Assembly: GCF_024868665.1 (NCBI RefSeq)
Contig: NW_026634440.1
Location: forward strand, 22,564-86,563
Direction: 5' to 3'
DNA length: 64,000 nt
DNA from: Triplophysa rosa
Lineage: Eukaryota; Chordata; Actinopteri; Cypriniformes; Nemacheilidae
Numbering within the stretch: the first letter of the stretch is position 1; every line of letters begins with the position of its first letter. A program made the translations under genes and the position numbers. The notes beneath the pieces were generated by a model. That model ran no database searches and was not told the origin of the DNA. It was given only the letters and a program-made list of their open reading frames with translations. Positions 44,951-55,009 of this stretch are shown piece by piece.

Positions 44951-45433
44951 TTCTACACCATATCCATTTGAAATCTAAACTCGTGTCAGGCGATGTAGTG
45001 GTTGGAGTGCGTGCTAGACTTCCTGTTCCTGGTGTCACGTTCATACTCGGAAATGATTTAGCCGGGGAAAAAGTCTGGGAAAAGTCAGACGTACTACCTA
45101 TTGTAGTTTCTGATGTAGAGAAGCTGGATGGGTCTTCTGACTGTCCAAATTTATTCCTTGCATGTGCAATAACCCGAGCGATGGCCAAGAAAGCTGTGCC
45201 TCGTGAACCTGAAAGTATTCTTAGTGACACCTTCATTGCTTCTGAAAATTATTTTTCAACAGAACCTGATACGATGTATACTATGGCCAAAGATGATATT
45301 CCTGTGCATGAAATACTGTCTGTTGATGACTGACAAGACTGACAAGTTTGCTTCTGTGTTTGAAAGACCATTTATTTGCGATGACCATGTTAACATTTGT
45401 TCTTTGTCTCCACTTTATAGTGTGACTCGAGAT
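44951..45433 (+). pseudogene. Gypsy protease C-terminal part and linker, first version
   Basis: Continues the protease (SKLVSGDVVVGVRARLPVPG, FILGNDLAGEKVW) to DIPVHEILSVDD and a stop near 45333. It then picks up again with SVFERPFICDDHVN in another frame. It differs from the versions at 45764 and 58154 by several substitutions and lacks the insert of about 174 bp found there at 45959. It ends where a LINE tail is inserted. Confidence 0.75.
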
Positions 45434-45762
45434 GAATCAGAATCATCAGAATCAGAAGAGCTTTATTGCCAAGTGTGCTTGCACACACAAGGAATTTTCT
45501 TTGGTGTTGGAAGCTTCTAGTACAGACATTNTAACACAATGACAATACAATATAATACGATTTACAGTCTAAAAGATTCTAAATTGTGCATATATAAAAT
45601 AAAGACTATTTTACAGAAAATGGGGGATAATAACATATAAGAGACATTGTACCGGGTAGTATATAGTAGAATAAACATATTAACAGATTGTATGTACACT
45701 TGTGCAAATGGATAATTTAGTAAGTAGAGGTAGTGTTATATACATGTATACATAAGATGTAG
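45434..45762 (-). repeat. LINE 3' end inserted in copy 1
   Basis: On the minus strand it ends CAAGCACACTTGGCAATAAA followed by CTGATTCTGATGATTCTGAT-like repeats, a LINE 3' tail. It interrupts the Gypsy sequence after GACTCGAGATGAAT. The piece contains one N at 45531 and is bounded by another at 45763. Confidence 0.7.
45531..45531. other. Assembly gap (N)
   Basis: A single unknown base, probably a scaffold gap of unknown size. Confidence 0.9.
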
Positions 45763-45763
45763 N
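45763..45763. other. Assembly gap (N)
   Basis: A single unknown base directly before sequence that repeats 45149 onward, so contigs probably join here. Confidence 0.9.
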
Positions 45764-46300
45764 TTATTCCCTGCATGTGCGATAACCCGAGCGATGGCCA
45801 AGAAATCTGTGCCTGATGAACCTAAAAGTATTCTTAGTGACACCTTCATTGCTTCTGAAAATTATTTTTCAACAGAACCTGATACGATGTATACTATGGC
45901 CAATGATGAGATTCCTGTGCATGAAATACTGTCTGTTGATGACTGACAAGACTGACAAAAAGGAAAGGACAACAAAGGAAACATTAGGGCTTAAATACAT
46001 AGAAAATAAGAAGATACACCTGGAGGAACTAATTAACACTAAAAACTACAAAGGACTACAAAAATGGCACAGAACAGGAAGTAACAGAAAAGCTCACCAA
46101 CACAGGGGAAACACGGACTGGGATTGTGACACTGCTTCTGTGTTTGAAAGACCATTTATTTGCGATGACCATGTTAACATTTGTTCTTTGTCTCCACTTT
46201 ATAGTGTGACTCGAGATGAATTAATCAGAGCACAGCAGGCCGATGGAAGTCTTGAAGAATTGTTCTCTTTGATTGTGGGTGTTGGTGGGGGAGGAAATTA
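45764..46300 (+). pseudogene. Gypsy protease-integrase linker, second version
   Basis: Re-enters the protease region at the equivalent of 45149, nearly identical to copy 2. It contains an A-rich insert of about 174 bp at roughly 45959-46132 ending GGGATTGTGACA, absent from the first version. It continues with RAQQADGSLEELFSLIVG. Confidence 0.7.
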
Positions 46301-46305
46301 GATTT

Positions 46306-47717
46306 CCCTTCCTTACTACTTTCTTCAAGATGGATTGCTTTGTAGACAGCAGCCTATGAGTTCTGACTTTTCACTTGATCCTAGGATCCAAATTGTAGTT
46401 CCTCTTACTTTTCGTCAAGCCATACTACAGTTATCACACCAGGGCCTTGCTGGTCATATGGGGGTACGGAAGACGTATGACAGAATTCTTAGAAAATTTT
46501 ATTGGCCTAGTCTCAAGAGGGATGTGGTTAATTATATACGATCTTGACACATTTGTCAAATGACCGGGAAACCAAACCAAAAGGTTCCATTGGCTCCTTT
46601 ACAGCCTATTGCTGTAGTTACTACTCCATTTGAACATTTGATCATCGATTGTGTTGATCCATTACCACGATCTAAGGCTGGGCATGCTTACTTGCTTACT
46701 GTAATGTGTCAGTCTACACGTTATCCTGCAGCTTATCCGCTGAGATCGATTACAGCCAAATCAATCCTAAAGGCATTAATGAGTTTCATGTCTGTTTTTG
46801 GCATTCCAAAAACCATTCAATCTGATCAAGGTTCAAAATGTATGTCTCGACAGTTCTCAAAAGTCATGCAACAACTCAAGGTTAAACACAATATCTCAAG
46901 TGCTTACCACCCCCAGAGTCAAGGAGGGTTGGAGAGGTTCCATCAGACTCTTAAGTCACTTCTGAGATCGTATTGTGTTGAACTTGATTGTGACTGGGAG
47001 GATGGACTTCCTTGGATGCTTTTAGCTAGTCGTGAGGTTGTGCAAGAGAGCACCGGTTTCAGCCCTAATGAACTAGTATTCGGACACACTGTCAGAGGTC
47101 CTGTTGCTCTTTTGGTAGATGTATGGAGCTCATCTGATCCACTTGAGAATGTGTTGGACTACGTGAGTAGTTTTCGTTATCGACTCTATGAAGCCAGAGC
47201 TATTGCGCTATGATAATTAGGAAAGACTCAGGAAAAGATGCAGAGATTGTTTGATCGTAAGGTCCAGGCAAGAAGTTTTCAGGTAGGCGATCAAGTGCTC
47301 GCTTTGCTACCTGTTTTGAGTAGTCCTTTCCAGGCTAAGTTTACTGGACCGTATACGATAGCTAAGTGTTATCCAAATAACAACTATCTTCTGAACACAC
47401 TAGATCATCGAAAGAAAGTACAGGTTTGTCATATTAATTTGTTGAAACCGTATATGACTCCTGTATCGTTTTTGTCTGTTAATGTAGTGACTACTAACGT
47501 CATAGACTCAAATATATCAGAAACATCTGTAGAGATGACTGATGTTCTGGAGGAGAAAAATGGTCCGTCTCGTAGTGTAGTGGAAGGACGCCTTAACAAC
47601 TCTGAGGTTCTTGCTAATTTAGCTGATCATTTGTCTCATTTGTGTGAACCAGAGAGGACTGATATAATGAAGTTGGTAACTTTATTTCCCTCTCTCTTTT
47701 CGGATGTTCCTACCTGA
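46306..47717 (+). pseudogene. Gypsy integrase, copy 1
   Basis: Zinc-binding N-terminus (LSHQGLAGHMGVRKTYDRIL, FYWPSLKRDVVNYIRS, then HICQ). A TGA at 46545-46547 replaces the first Cys of the CxxC pair. The catalytic core has IIDCVDPLPRSKAGHAY, SDQGSKC and SQGGLERFHQTLKSL, giving the D, D and E residues. A stop follows AIAL near 47212. The C-terminal domain (FDRKVQARSFQVGDQVLALL, KFTGPYTIAKCYP) then runs into the linker ahead of RT, ending FSDVPT before TGA at 47715. Integrase lies upstream of RT, as in Gmr1-like Ty3/Gypsy elements. It would insert the cDNA; this copy is dead. Confidence 0.85.
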
Positions 47718-48137
47718 ACTCATGTCATTGAACACGACATTGATGTTGGTATTGCTCAACCTATAAAACAACATCCATATCGATTAAACCCTGAAAAAAG
47801 GAAGTTGCTTCAGAAAGAGGTAGATTATTTACTTTCTTATAATTTAGCAGAACAAAGCATAAGTTCTTGGAGTTCACCCTGCATTTTAGTGAGTAAACCT
47901 GACAATTCTTATCGGTTTTGTACGACTGTGTAGATCATGTGGGTTCTGCACGGTTCGTCAGTAAATTTGACCTCTTGAAAGGTTACTGGCAAGTACCTTT
48001 AACTTCTCGTGCTGAAGAACTATCTGCTTTTATTACACCCGATAGTTTTCTACAGTACACCGTTATGCTTTCGGAGTTCGAAACGCTCCCGCTACATTTC
48101 AGCGGTTAGTAAATCGAGTGCTGTCTGGATTGACTGG
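47718..48137 (+). pseudogene. Gypsy reverse transcriptase N-terminal part, copy 1
   Basis: Reads HPYRLNPEKRKLLQKEVDYL, SSWSSPCILVSKPDNSYRFC, a break at TAG near 47932, then FVSKFDLLKGYWQVPLTSRA with the first catalytic Asp and ITPDSFLQYTVM. One base is lost after that Met, moving FGVRNAPATFQ out of frame. The catalytic YLDD block and everything up to RNase H are missing; a foreign fragment and a piggyBac-like element occupy that place. Confidence 0.85.
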
Positions 48138-48197
48138 ATGTGTGTCATGAAACATGGGAAGAACCCAATTGCAGGCAGCGGGGGATGAAGGGGTTAA
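48138..48197 (+). repeat. Fragment of a TGTCA-type repeat
   Basis: TGTCATGAAACATGGGAAG through GATGAAGGGGTTAA resembles the start of the element at 24109 (TGTCACGGACTGGCG...GAAGGGGTTAAC). It is inserted at the RT break and is followed by a TTAA-flanked element. Confidence 0.6.
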
Positions 48198-49282
48198 CCC
48201 TTTAGAGCCTTAAGGGAAAATATGTTGTTTTCACACATTTTGTTCTTATGACTGTCAAATTCTAACACAATGTCCTATCATCATGTGCAAGGTATCGTTT
48301 TTTTCGGAAAACAACGGTCTTTCAATCAAATAAAGGTTTTCACTATTACCGTATGTTGTGAGTTTGTAAATAGAATTTAAATAGACAAAAATAAAAAAAC
48401 GTAAATACATTTTTACTTATTTTTATTCAGACATTCTCAAAATTCTAAAGAACGAAAGAATCTAGCACTTCAGACATGAAGAATATACTGTAGTACATGC
48501 AAAAAAGTCTTTTTAGTGTCATTCATGTACATAATTTTCATTCAGGAGCCTTTTTTGACACCAGTTCTCCAGGCGTTTTCTTGCACTTTTCACTCCATTC
48601 ACTCAAATGAATGCATACAAACACACATGCATACACACAAATACACATGCTTCAACATGCATGCACGCACGCACACAAACACACTCAGATATACACATGC
48701 ACTGCGTATGTCCACGCATAACGTTACTTGTGCGCACATACACGCATCCATACAAATCCAAGCATGTGCATGAAGGCATACGCACAAAACACAAGATATG
48801 TGAAACTGGTAATTTGAAACACTAAGTCTAAGCCTATTTTATGGACATTTCTCATGAGACAACATTTACTTACCCCTCCACGTCTGGATCGACACCCACA
48901 GCATATTCTTAATATGCAGACTCCGGGTCAGAAGAGTCTCGCACACCGTCAGTTTCATGATCAAAAAGTATCTCAATCACCTCTGATGCTGTATATTTCC
49001 TCTTCGCCATGTTTCGTTTGCCTATTTTTATTTTATTTAACTTGCTTAAAAGCTCTCTAATCTGTCACACTCGGTCACTCCCTGTTCATATCTGCCCTCT
49101 ACTGCTCTCCACGAAAACTGCAGCAAATTGCTTATGAGACGCAAGTGATTACCATAATACATACATGTTCAAAAACCTCAATTTGTCTACTTTTTTTGAT
49201 AGCATAAATGGTTGAAGAGTTACAGTTAAATGAACACCGCTTGGTAAAATGCGTCGGCGACGACGCATCCGGCTTTAAAGGG
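48198..49282. mobile_element. piggyBac-like non-autonomous element, copy 1
   Basis: Starts CCCTTTAGAGCC and ends GGCTTTAAAGGG (11 of 12 inverted). TTAA stands directly on both sides (48194-48197 and 49283-49286), the piggyBac signature. Length 1,085 bp with no transposase. A CA-rich stretch with many ACACATGC words lies at 48607-48790; its open frames are products of the repeat. Confidence 0.8.
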
Positions 49283-49780
49283 TTAACAGATTTATTGAGC
49301 CCGAAGAGACCTTTTGAATGGTCACAACAATGTCAGTGTGCCTTTGATAATGCAAAATCTCTTCTGGCCAATGCTCCTGTGTTGATGGCACCAAATTTTG
49401 AAAGACCTTTCTTACTTGCAGTTGATGCTAGTGCATATCGCACTGGCACTGTTCTTCTGCAAGAGGACGAGAAGGGAATTGAACATCCGGTCAGTTATTT
49501 TTCAAAAAAATTCAATCGTCATCAGCATGCGTATTCTACGGTGGAAAAAGAGGCTTTAGCCCTCGTCCTAGCCATTCAACATTTTGAGGTCTATTTTAGT
49601 ACAGCCTATGGTCCTATCATTGTTTACACCGACCATAATCCACTGACTTTCTTGAATCGAATGCCCTGTAAGAATCAAAGAATTATGAGTTGGAGCCTTA
49701 TTTTACAGCCTTTCCACTTACAGATTAAATTTATTCGTGGCAAGGACAACCTCATTGCTGATGCTCTCTCGCGGCTGTAA
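49283..49780 (+). pseudogene. Gypsy RNase H, copy 1
   Basis: Begins within the RT-RNase H connection (LLSPKRPFEWSQQCQCAFDN) and runs FLLAVDASAYRTGTVLLQED, KEALALVLAIQHFEVYF, VYTDHNPLTFLNRM and RGKDNLIADALSRL, then TAA at 49778-49780. The D, E and D of the active site are present. The domain removes the RNA strand during cDNA synthesis. The reading frame is intact but detached from RT. Confidence 0.85.
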
Positions 49781-50111
49781 GCTATCCCAATGATATTGGG
49801 TATATTTTCTCTTTTCCTACTCTCTCTCCTTATCTCTAGTTTTCTCTCCAATGTCCTAGGGCCCAGGAGTCTGGGAGTGAAATTAAGGGAATTTATGGAG
49901 ATGAGTATTAATGTTATTATAAATTGCTATCATATATTTAAAGAGCAGGTTTCATAAATCTCATCAAATTACCGGCATTGCAGTGTGTAACGTAGTTTTC
50001 CTTCAATTTTGACGATCTGTAAAGTTGTAATCCCAACTATTGTTAAGTCCATGATAAATTAAGATATTGGCTTCCAAAGTAAGGAGTCGACTCCGAACCG
50101 CCCAAACAAAT
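49781..50111. other. Region between RNase H and LTR, copy 1
   Basis: Pyrimidine-rich then AT-rich non-coding sequence. No clean polypurine tract is seen before the LTR-like sequence. Confidence 0.4.
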
Positions 50112-50433
50112 TGTGATGAGGGAGGCGTGACGAGAGCCGTGGGAGGAGGAAGCGATTGATAATGAGTGTCAGCTGGGCGCCACCGGCCTCCTATCTCTCA
50201 CGGAGGAGATCGGAAGCATAAAAGGACGAACGGCAGGAGAATACGGGGAGAGAGGACCGGGCCCGGACATACGTTAAGTTTTGCTTATGTTTATGTTTGT
50301 GTGGCCGGCAGTCGTCCGTGAGGGGCTGCCGGCCTGTTTTGCTGCTGTTTATTGTTTATTTGTTTTGATTAAAGTTTTGTGAATGTTTGCCTGTTCCCGC
50401 CTCCTTCCTTCCGTTTTATTGAGCTTTGTTACA
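50112..50433 (+). repeat. Gypsy-type LTR, copy 1
   Basis: 322 bp beginning TGTGATGAGGGAGGCGTGAC and ending GAGCTTTGTTACA. It contains AGCATAAAAGGACGAACGG (TATA-like) and GATTAAAGTTTTGTG before CCTGTTCCCGCCTCC. Fish Gypsy LTRs have this layout. Whether it belongs to the pol remnant upstream is probable but unproven; only one LTR is present. Confidence 0.6.
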
Positions 50434-50555
50434 CAAATCGTTAGGCTTTCGAATCTTTTGAGTGTAACATCGATACGTCACAGTGTAACGCATCAGCATA
50501 ATCCCCGCCTTCCCGTGAAACAGGAACACTCCGACCTGCCCACTAGCACTTCAGG

Positions 50556-50757
50556 TGACGCTGTGTTTTGTGCTGTGAACGCAAATGTGCTTTGTTTTCG
50601 CTGCCAAAGGATGACGATGTGAAGGATCAGTGGTTACATTTTCTTTCCCCACGATACCACTGCAGTACAATTCCAACCTTGTGTAATGTGCTCGTCATTT
50701 TACCGACGACTGCTTCTCAAATTTTGGTGAGTTCAATGCGGGATTTGCCAGCCGCTA
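50556..50757 (+). pseudogene. THAP domain remnant, copy 1
   Basis: One frame gives CCERKCALFSLPKDDDVKDQ and WLHFL, the N-terminal half of a THAP zinc finger. About 25 bases later another frame gives CARHFTDDCFSNFGEFNAGF, the C-x2-H half, after a TAA and before a TAG. THAP (C2CH) fingers bind DNA in P-element-type transposases and host factors. The frame change and stops make it a remnant. It lies just behind the LTR and is repeated in copy 2. Confidence 0.65.
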
Positions 50758-50799
50758 GACCCTTAAAGATAAGTCAATACCAACTTTATTTGGACTAAC

Positions 50800-53700
50800 A
50801 AGCGTCTCAGAACCACAAGCTATAAGTATGATAAATACGTCATGTGTACATGTTAAATTGAGTGCTTACAATATAAAGTAATTGTGCTAATCCGTGTTGT
50901 ATATTTAGTACAGCTGTAGGTTTCCAGGTAAACAACGTATAACAGTGTTACAGTTTTAATAATCCAACTCTTGCCTAATAATGTGGCGGTTATTGTAGAC
51001 TGTTGTCGTTCTACGTGTCGTAGTATTGTACGAACTGTATCCCTTTATCGTTCAGTCACGGTAGCACTTTGCTAACGTGTCTCACATTATGGTTTTGTCA
51101 AGTGTGCCAAGTTTAGCTGTGGTCACGATCCCCTTCAAACAAAACGTTTGCTTGTCATTATTTTAAAAACGGACTGCAGCACTATATCATTTTATTATGT
51201 AAAGGTGTGTGCATTATGTTTGGAAGCTCTCGCTAACTTGCTCAGTTACTCCTCTCTGTATAATCAAAGTAATGATCAACTTTTGGATAGAGCCGTTGTT
51301 GTTCTCCCACAACTATGACGAAAAAAGATCAACAGAAAACAAGTCTGAATGGTTTATGAAGATAAGTTTATCAAGATAAAAACTTGTGATATGGTAATAC
51401 TGATGCCATTTTTACACACAGCGTCTTTGTTTACAAAAACCTTCCTGGTAAGACGACCTGGTGGTAAGGCGTTTGTTCGGCGACAACCGGTGAGAAGAAA
51501 GACCAATGCACCAACTCGATTGGGCCAAGGCCAAGCGGAGCACCACTAGGGTCGGGGGGAGAGGTGGGGTGAGGGAGGGGTATGTTTATGGTACCGTGAC
51601 AACATTATTCTGTTACTTTGTTGTTTATGTATCCACATTTAATGTTAGCTTTGTGAACCATGGTCCTACCTGTGGCCTTTCTCTCTCTCTCTTCACCACA
51701 ACAAAAAAGTGGCAAGACAAGAGAAGGCGGCAAGGGCTCTGGGGAAATACAAAGCAATATCCCGACCAGCCGGTTCATCTGCGCTGCCCCTCACAATTAC
51801 AATGCATCTGACAAAAATATTGGGCCCAGGTCCCCTGCCATTTCAACTGATGGGACCACCTGTCAGTGGCAGCATGCCAAAGAAGTGACCCCCAGAAATT
51901 GTATTAGCGCTACCTTATTGAAAACGAATGACAGGCGGAGAACTTGAGTAACAATACAGAGTGGAGGAAGAGAAGAATAGTGCGGACAAGATGTGCTGCG
52001 GCTGTCAGTCAGTACGGATGGAGATACAATTGTTGCGGAGTTATTTCGGGAATACAATGGAGACGGATGCAAGTTGAGAGTACAGCGTAGTCCTGCTGCG
52101 GCTGTTTTAATGAAAAGTTATGGAAATATTAACAGAATTTTGTTTTTGCAGTATTTCTTATTTGTTATGGGGTAAATATCTACAGTATCTTTGCTTGCAC
52201 TGCATTACTAAACGGTTGTGAGAAATATGTTGTTTTTTCATAGTTTAGGAAATATTACTAAGTTCTCAGTCATGTTTTGTTTAAGTGTCCACAGATGTTC
52301 CTCTTAATTCTTGTTGTATTGTTAAGTAGAAACCGATATTTACAGGCAGTCCATTTTCAGCAAACTATACAGAGCCGTCTCTGTTCTGGTTTGTTTCGGC
52401 TTGGCTGATTCATGTACAGGTCGACAGCAGAGGGCAGATCATTCTATAACAAGAGCTACTCGTCTTTGTACAAACCAAATGGAGGCTAAAGTTCACTGAA
52501 ACAGTCCTCTATTCTGAATGAGTTTTGAAACCGTACTGCTGATCTGGAGTCAGATTCCCCTCAGTGTAGCACCTGATTTAGAAAAACAGGCTGCAGGCAA
52601 AATCTCTCTTCCCTTTGACTTTATTTTTGCAGTTACAATGGAGTTTTACGCCACATCTGCTGCCGGGGGTCCCCAGAGACGCAGGTGGAGTGGCACAGAT
52701 GGGTAATGGGTAATTTTAAGGTGTCCGGGCGGCTCAGTATGTACATTGTCGTACCAAAGATTCGAGATTCAATTTTGTGAATTTCAAGAAGGTGAGCTGA
52801 AGGTTCTCTTAAAACCACCTGCTCAGAAACAACCTTTCAGAGAATGAATGGAAAACAACACATAATAAGTAGTTGATCTGATTTTATGTTCTGAGGGCAA
52901 AGTATGTGAATGTCCAACTTAAAGATGGAAAACCAATAAAATACATGCAAATTTGGTTATGAGCATCAACAAAAAGATTTCCCAGTGTTTTCCTAAACTG
53001 TATAATCTACTCTTTGAAAATGAGTGAACTGTACCAAATATACAAGATATTAACAAGATGTGCCACTGCCATTACAATGAATGGGGAGAAATGCAATGCT
53101 CAGTAATGCCGCTCTAGCGAAGGAAGTCCCACCTTCCAGTAAAACGAGCCAATCGTCAATGGACCTTTTTCACGTTTCTGGGTTTCTTAGCAGTGGAAGT
53201 TGTCATAGTTGGGTAAACTTCTATAGCGGTGAATGGGAGACTACCACAAATATATTTTTTGCATTCTCATTTGCTCAAGTAGCAAAAGAAACAACGATGA
53301 TGTTTTCACAACAAAACGTAATAGAGAGAGTGATAACGGCAGTCAAAAGAGAGAATGATGTCAAATTTACAGTGACTTCCATAGAAAAAACACCCACCCT
53401 TGCATTAGCGTTAACTATTTTTTTGTAAGTTGATGCAAAGGTAATATAATACAAAGTATAGTGTTATAAACGTACATACATTTTTTTTATGAAAATATAA
53501 AAAAAACTTTGGAGGATTTACGATGCTGATGACCGTTGAACGTGTAGCAGGTCTTTACTCACTTACTATTGGACCAGACAATATTATCAGAAAACTACAA
53601 GGTACGCAAAAGGAGGTGGTAGTGGTGTTGAGTAATAGACAGAGGCAGAAAGTAAGTTTAACCATAAAAGTTCCCTTTACTTTGAGTTTTTAGTGTTTCT

Positions 53701-54788
53701 TTTCTTCCTTATTTTTCTTCACTTAAACATATCAACAATGATCAGAGAAGACACAATAACTATATATATATAAACATACCTTGGGTGCACCCTCTAATAG
53801 TAATTACAATCACAATCACTGCAATCAAGTGAACACAATGAAAAAAAAACATTAAATCAGTAATGTATGTTACCCACACCGAATTCAGTTTCAAGCTCAA
53901 AAAATAATATTTTTTCCAATAAGAAAACGGATCAGTCTTAACTCCTTTAGATGTGTTCCTGAATCATTTCAGTCCCGTAAAGTAAAAAAATCAGTCTCTG
54001 TGAATGAATTCTCTTACTTGTCTGGATAGAAATGATAAAATAAGAAGTGTCCTTTACTCCAGGTCCGTTATACTTTCCGCATCAAGGTGGGAGGCTCGCC
54101 ATCGATTAAAGGAATCCAATTCAGAAGAATATCCACACAGAAAAAAAACCTGGCCTATCTGTCCATTCAAGTTTTCTCTCTTTTCTTTTTCTTTACAGGC
54201 ACGTATAACCAAAATGGCGTCAGCCACTGCGAACATGCGATACACCATGCGGTCCGGCCGAGTCAACACATCAGTTTTTAGATTTCCCGATTAACACCCG
54301 ATGATCCAAAATCTTGAAATGACAATCCGATTCACTCAGTTTTTATGCAGTTTGCACGGTTTCTATATATTTATATATGAAAAATTTACGACATATAGAT
54401 GGGCATAATATTCTAGTCAAGCAATCTTATAAACAATATGAACAATTATTTAACCAGGGTTACAAACGCATCATCAAAGGCTTGTGGAAAAAGGTCCATC
54501 GATAAAGACTGAAATTCTCTGGGGCGGGACTCCACCCAGAGACTCATGAGGCGCTTTCCAGCCTGTGTGTATGCACAGTAGGTGATTTTTAGCACAATTA
54601 AAGCTTATCTAACAGATACAGGTACAGTTCATGTCAGGTTTAATTATTGTTTGGACATATTTAATTGTGATTTTTGCTAGCGATTTAAAAAATATCTGCC
54701 TGAAATAGCTGCCCCGAGGTGTTGCAAACATGGCCACGAACGGCACGATTTTGAGAACAACTGTTCTCATGTTTTTAGTGTGTTCTTT
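50800..54788. other. No gene seen
   Basis: Non-coding sequence apart from short open frames without recognisable domains. 50800-51410 belongs to the duplicated unit. I found no convincing element or exon. Confidence 0.45.
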
Positions 54789-55009
54789 ACTTAAAGGCGG
54801 GGTGTCAGATTTCTCCTAGCCGTTGTTGATGTTCAAATCACCAGAACAAACACACCCCTACCCCCATCTTTCCTCAGCGCTTGGCTCGGCTAATGTCCGT
54901 CCTGTGCACTGTGCACCTTACTGCTGATTGGCTACAAGGTTGTTTTGGTACTCGGCCCGACTCAGTTGTCTAAAGCGTAATTCAGAAATCGGTTACCCCG
55001 CCTTTAAGT
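54789..55009. mobile_element. MITE with TTAAAGGCGGGGT ends
   Basis: Left ACTTAAAGGCGGGGTGTCAG and right (reverse complement ACTTAAAGGCGGGGTAACCG) are inverted; both inner borders reach AGATTTCT or CGATTTCT. The 15-bp word TGTTCTTTACTTAAA occurs at the left border (54781) and again just beyond the right border (55019). Confidence 0.75.

Larger units (their letters stand above)
44884..51410 (+). repeat. Duplicated unit, copy 1 (matches 58087-64000)
   Basis: 44884-45152 matches 58087-58355 with about 3% differences. 45764-51410 matches 58354-64000 at a constant offset of 12,590, with about nine substitutions noticed by eye. Between them lies 613 bp present only in copy 1 (a divergent protease piece, a LINE tail and two Ns). 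Confidence 0.9.

Noticed and set aside
46306..47717. Intact, domesticated integrase gene
   Set aside because: The zinc finger has a stop, another stop precedes the C-terminal domain, and both are shared with copy 2.
48516..48825. Several His/Cys-rich small open frames (also at 61106-61415)
   Set aside because: Translations of a CA/ACACATGC-rich repeat inside the piggyBac-like element.
51349..51947. Overlapping open frames of 66-101 residues
   Set aside because: No recognisable domain, composition or splice context. Probably chance frames.
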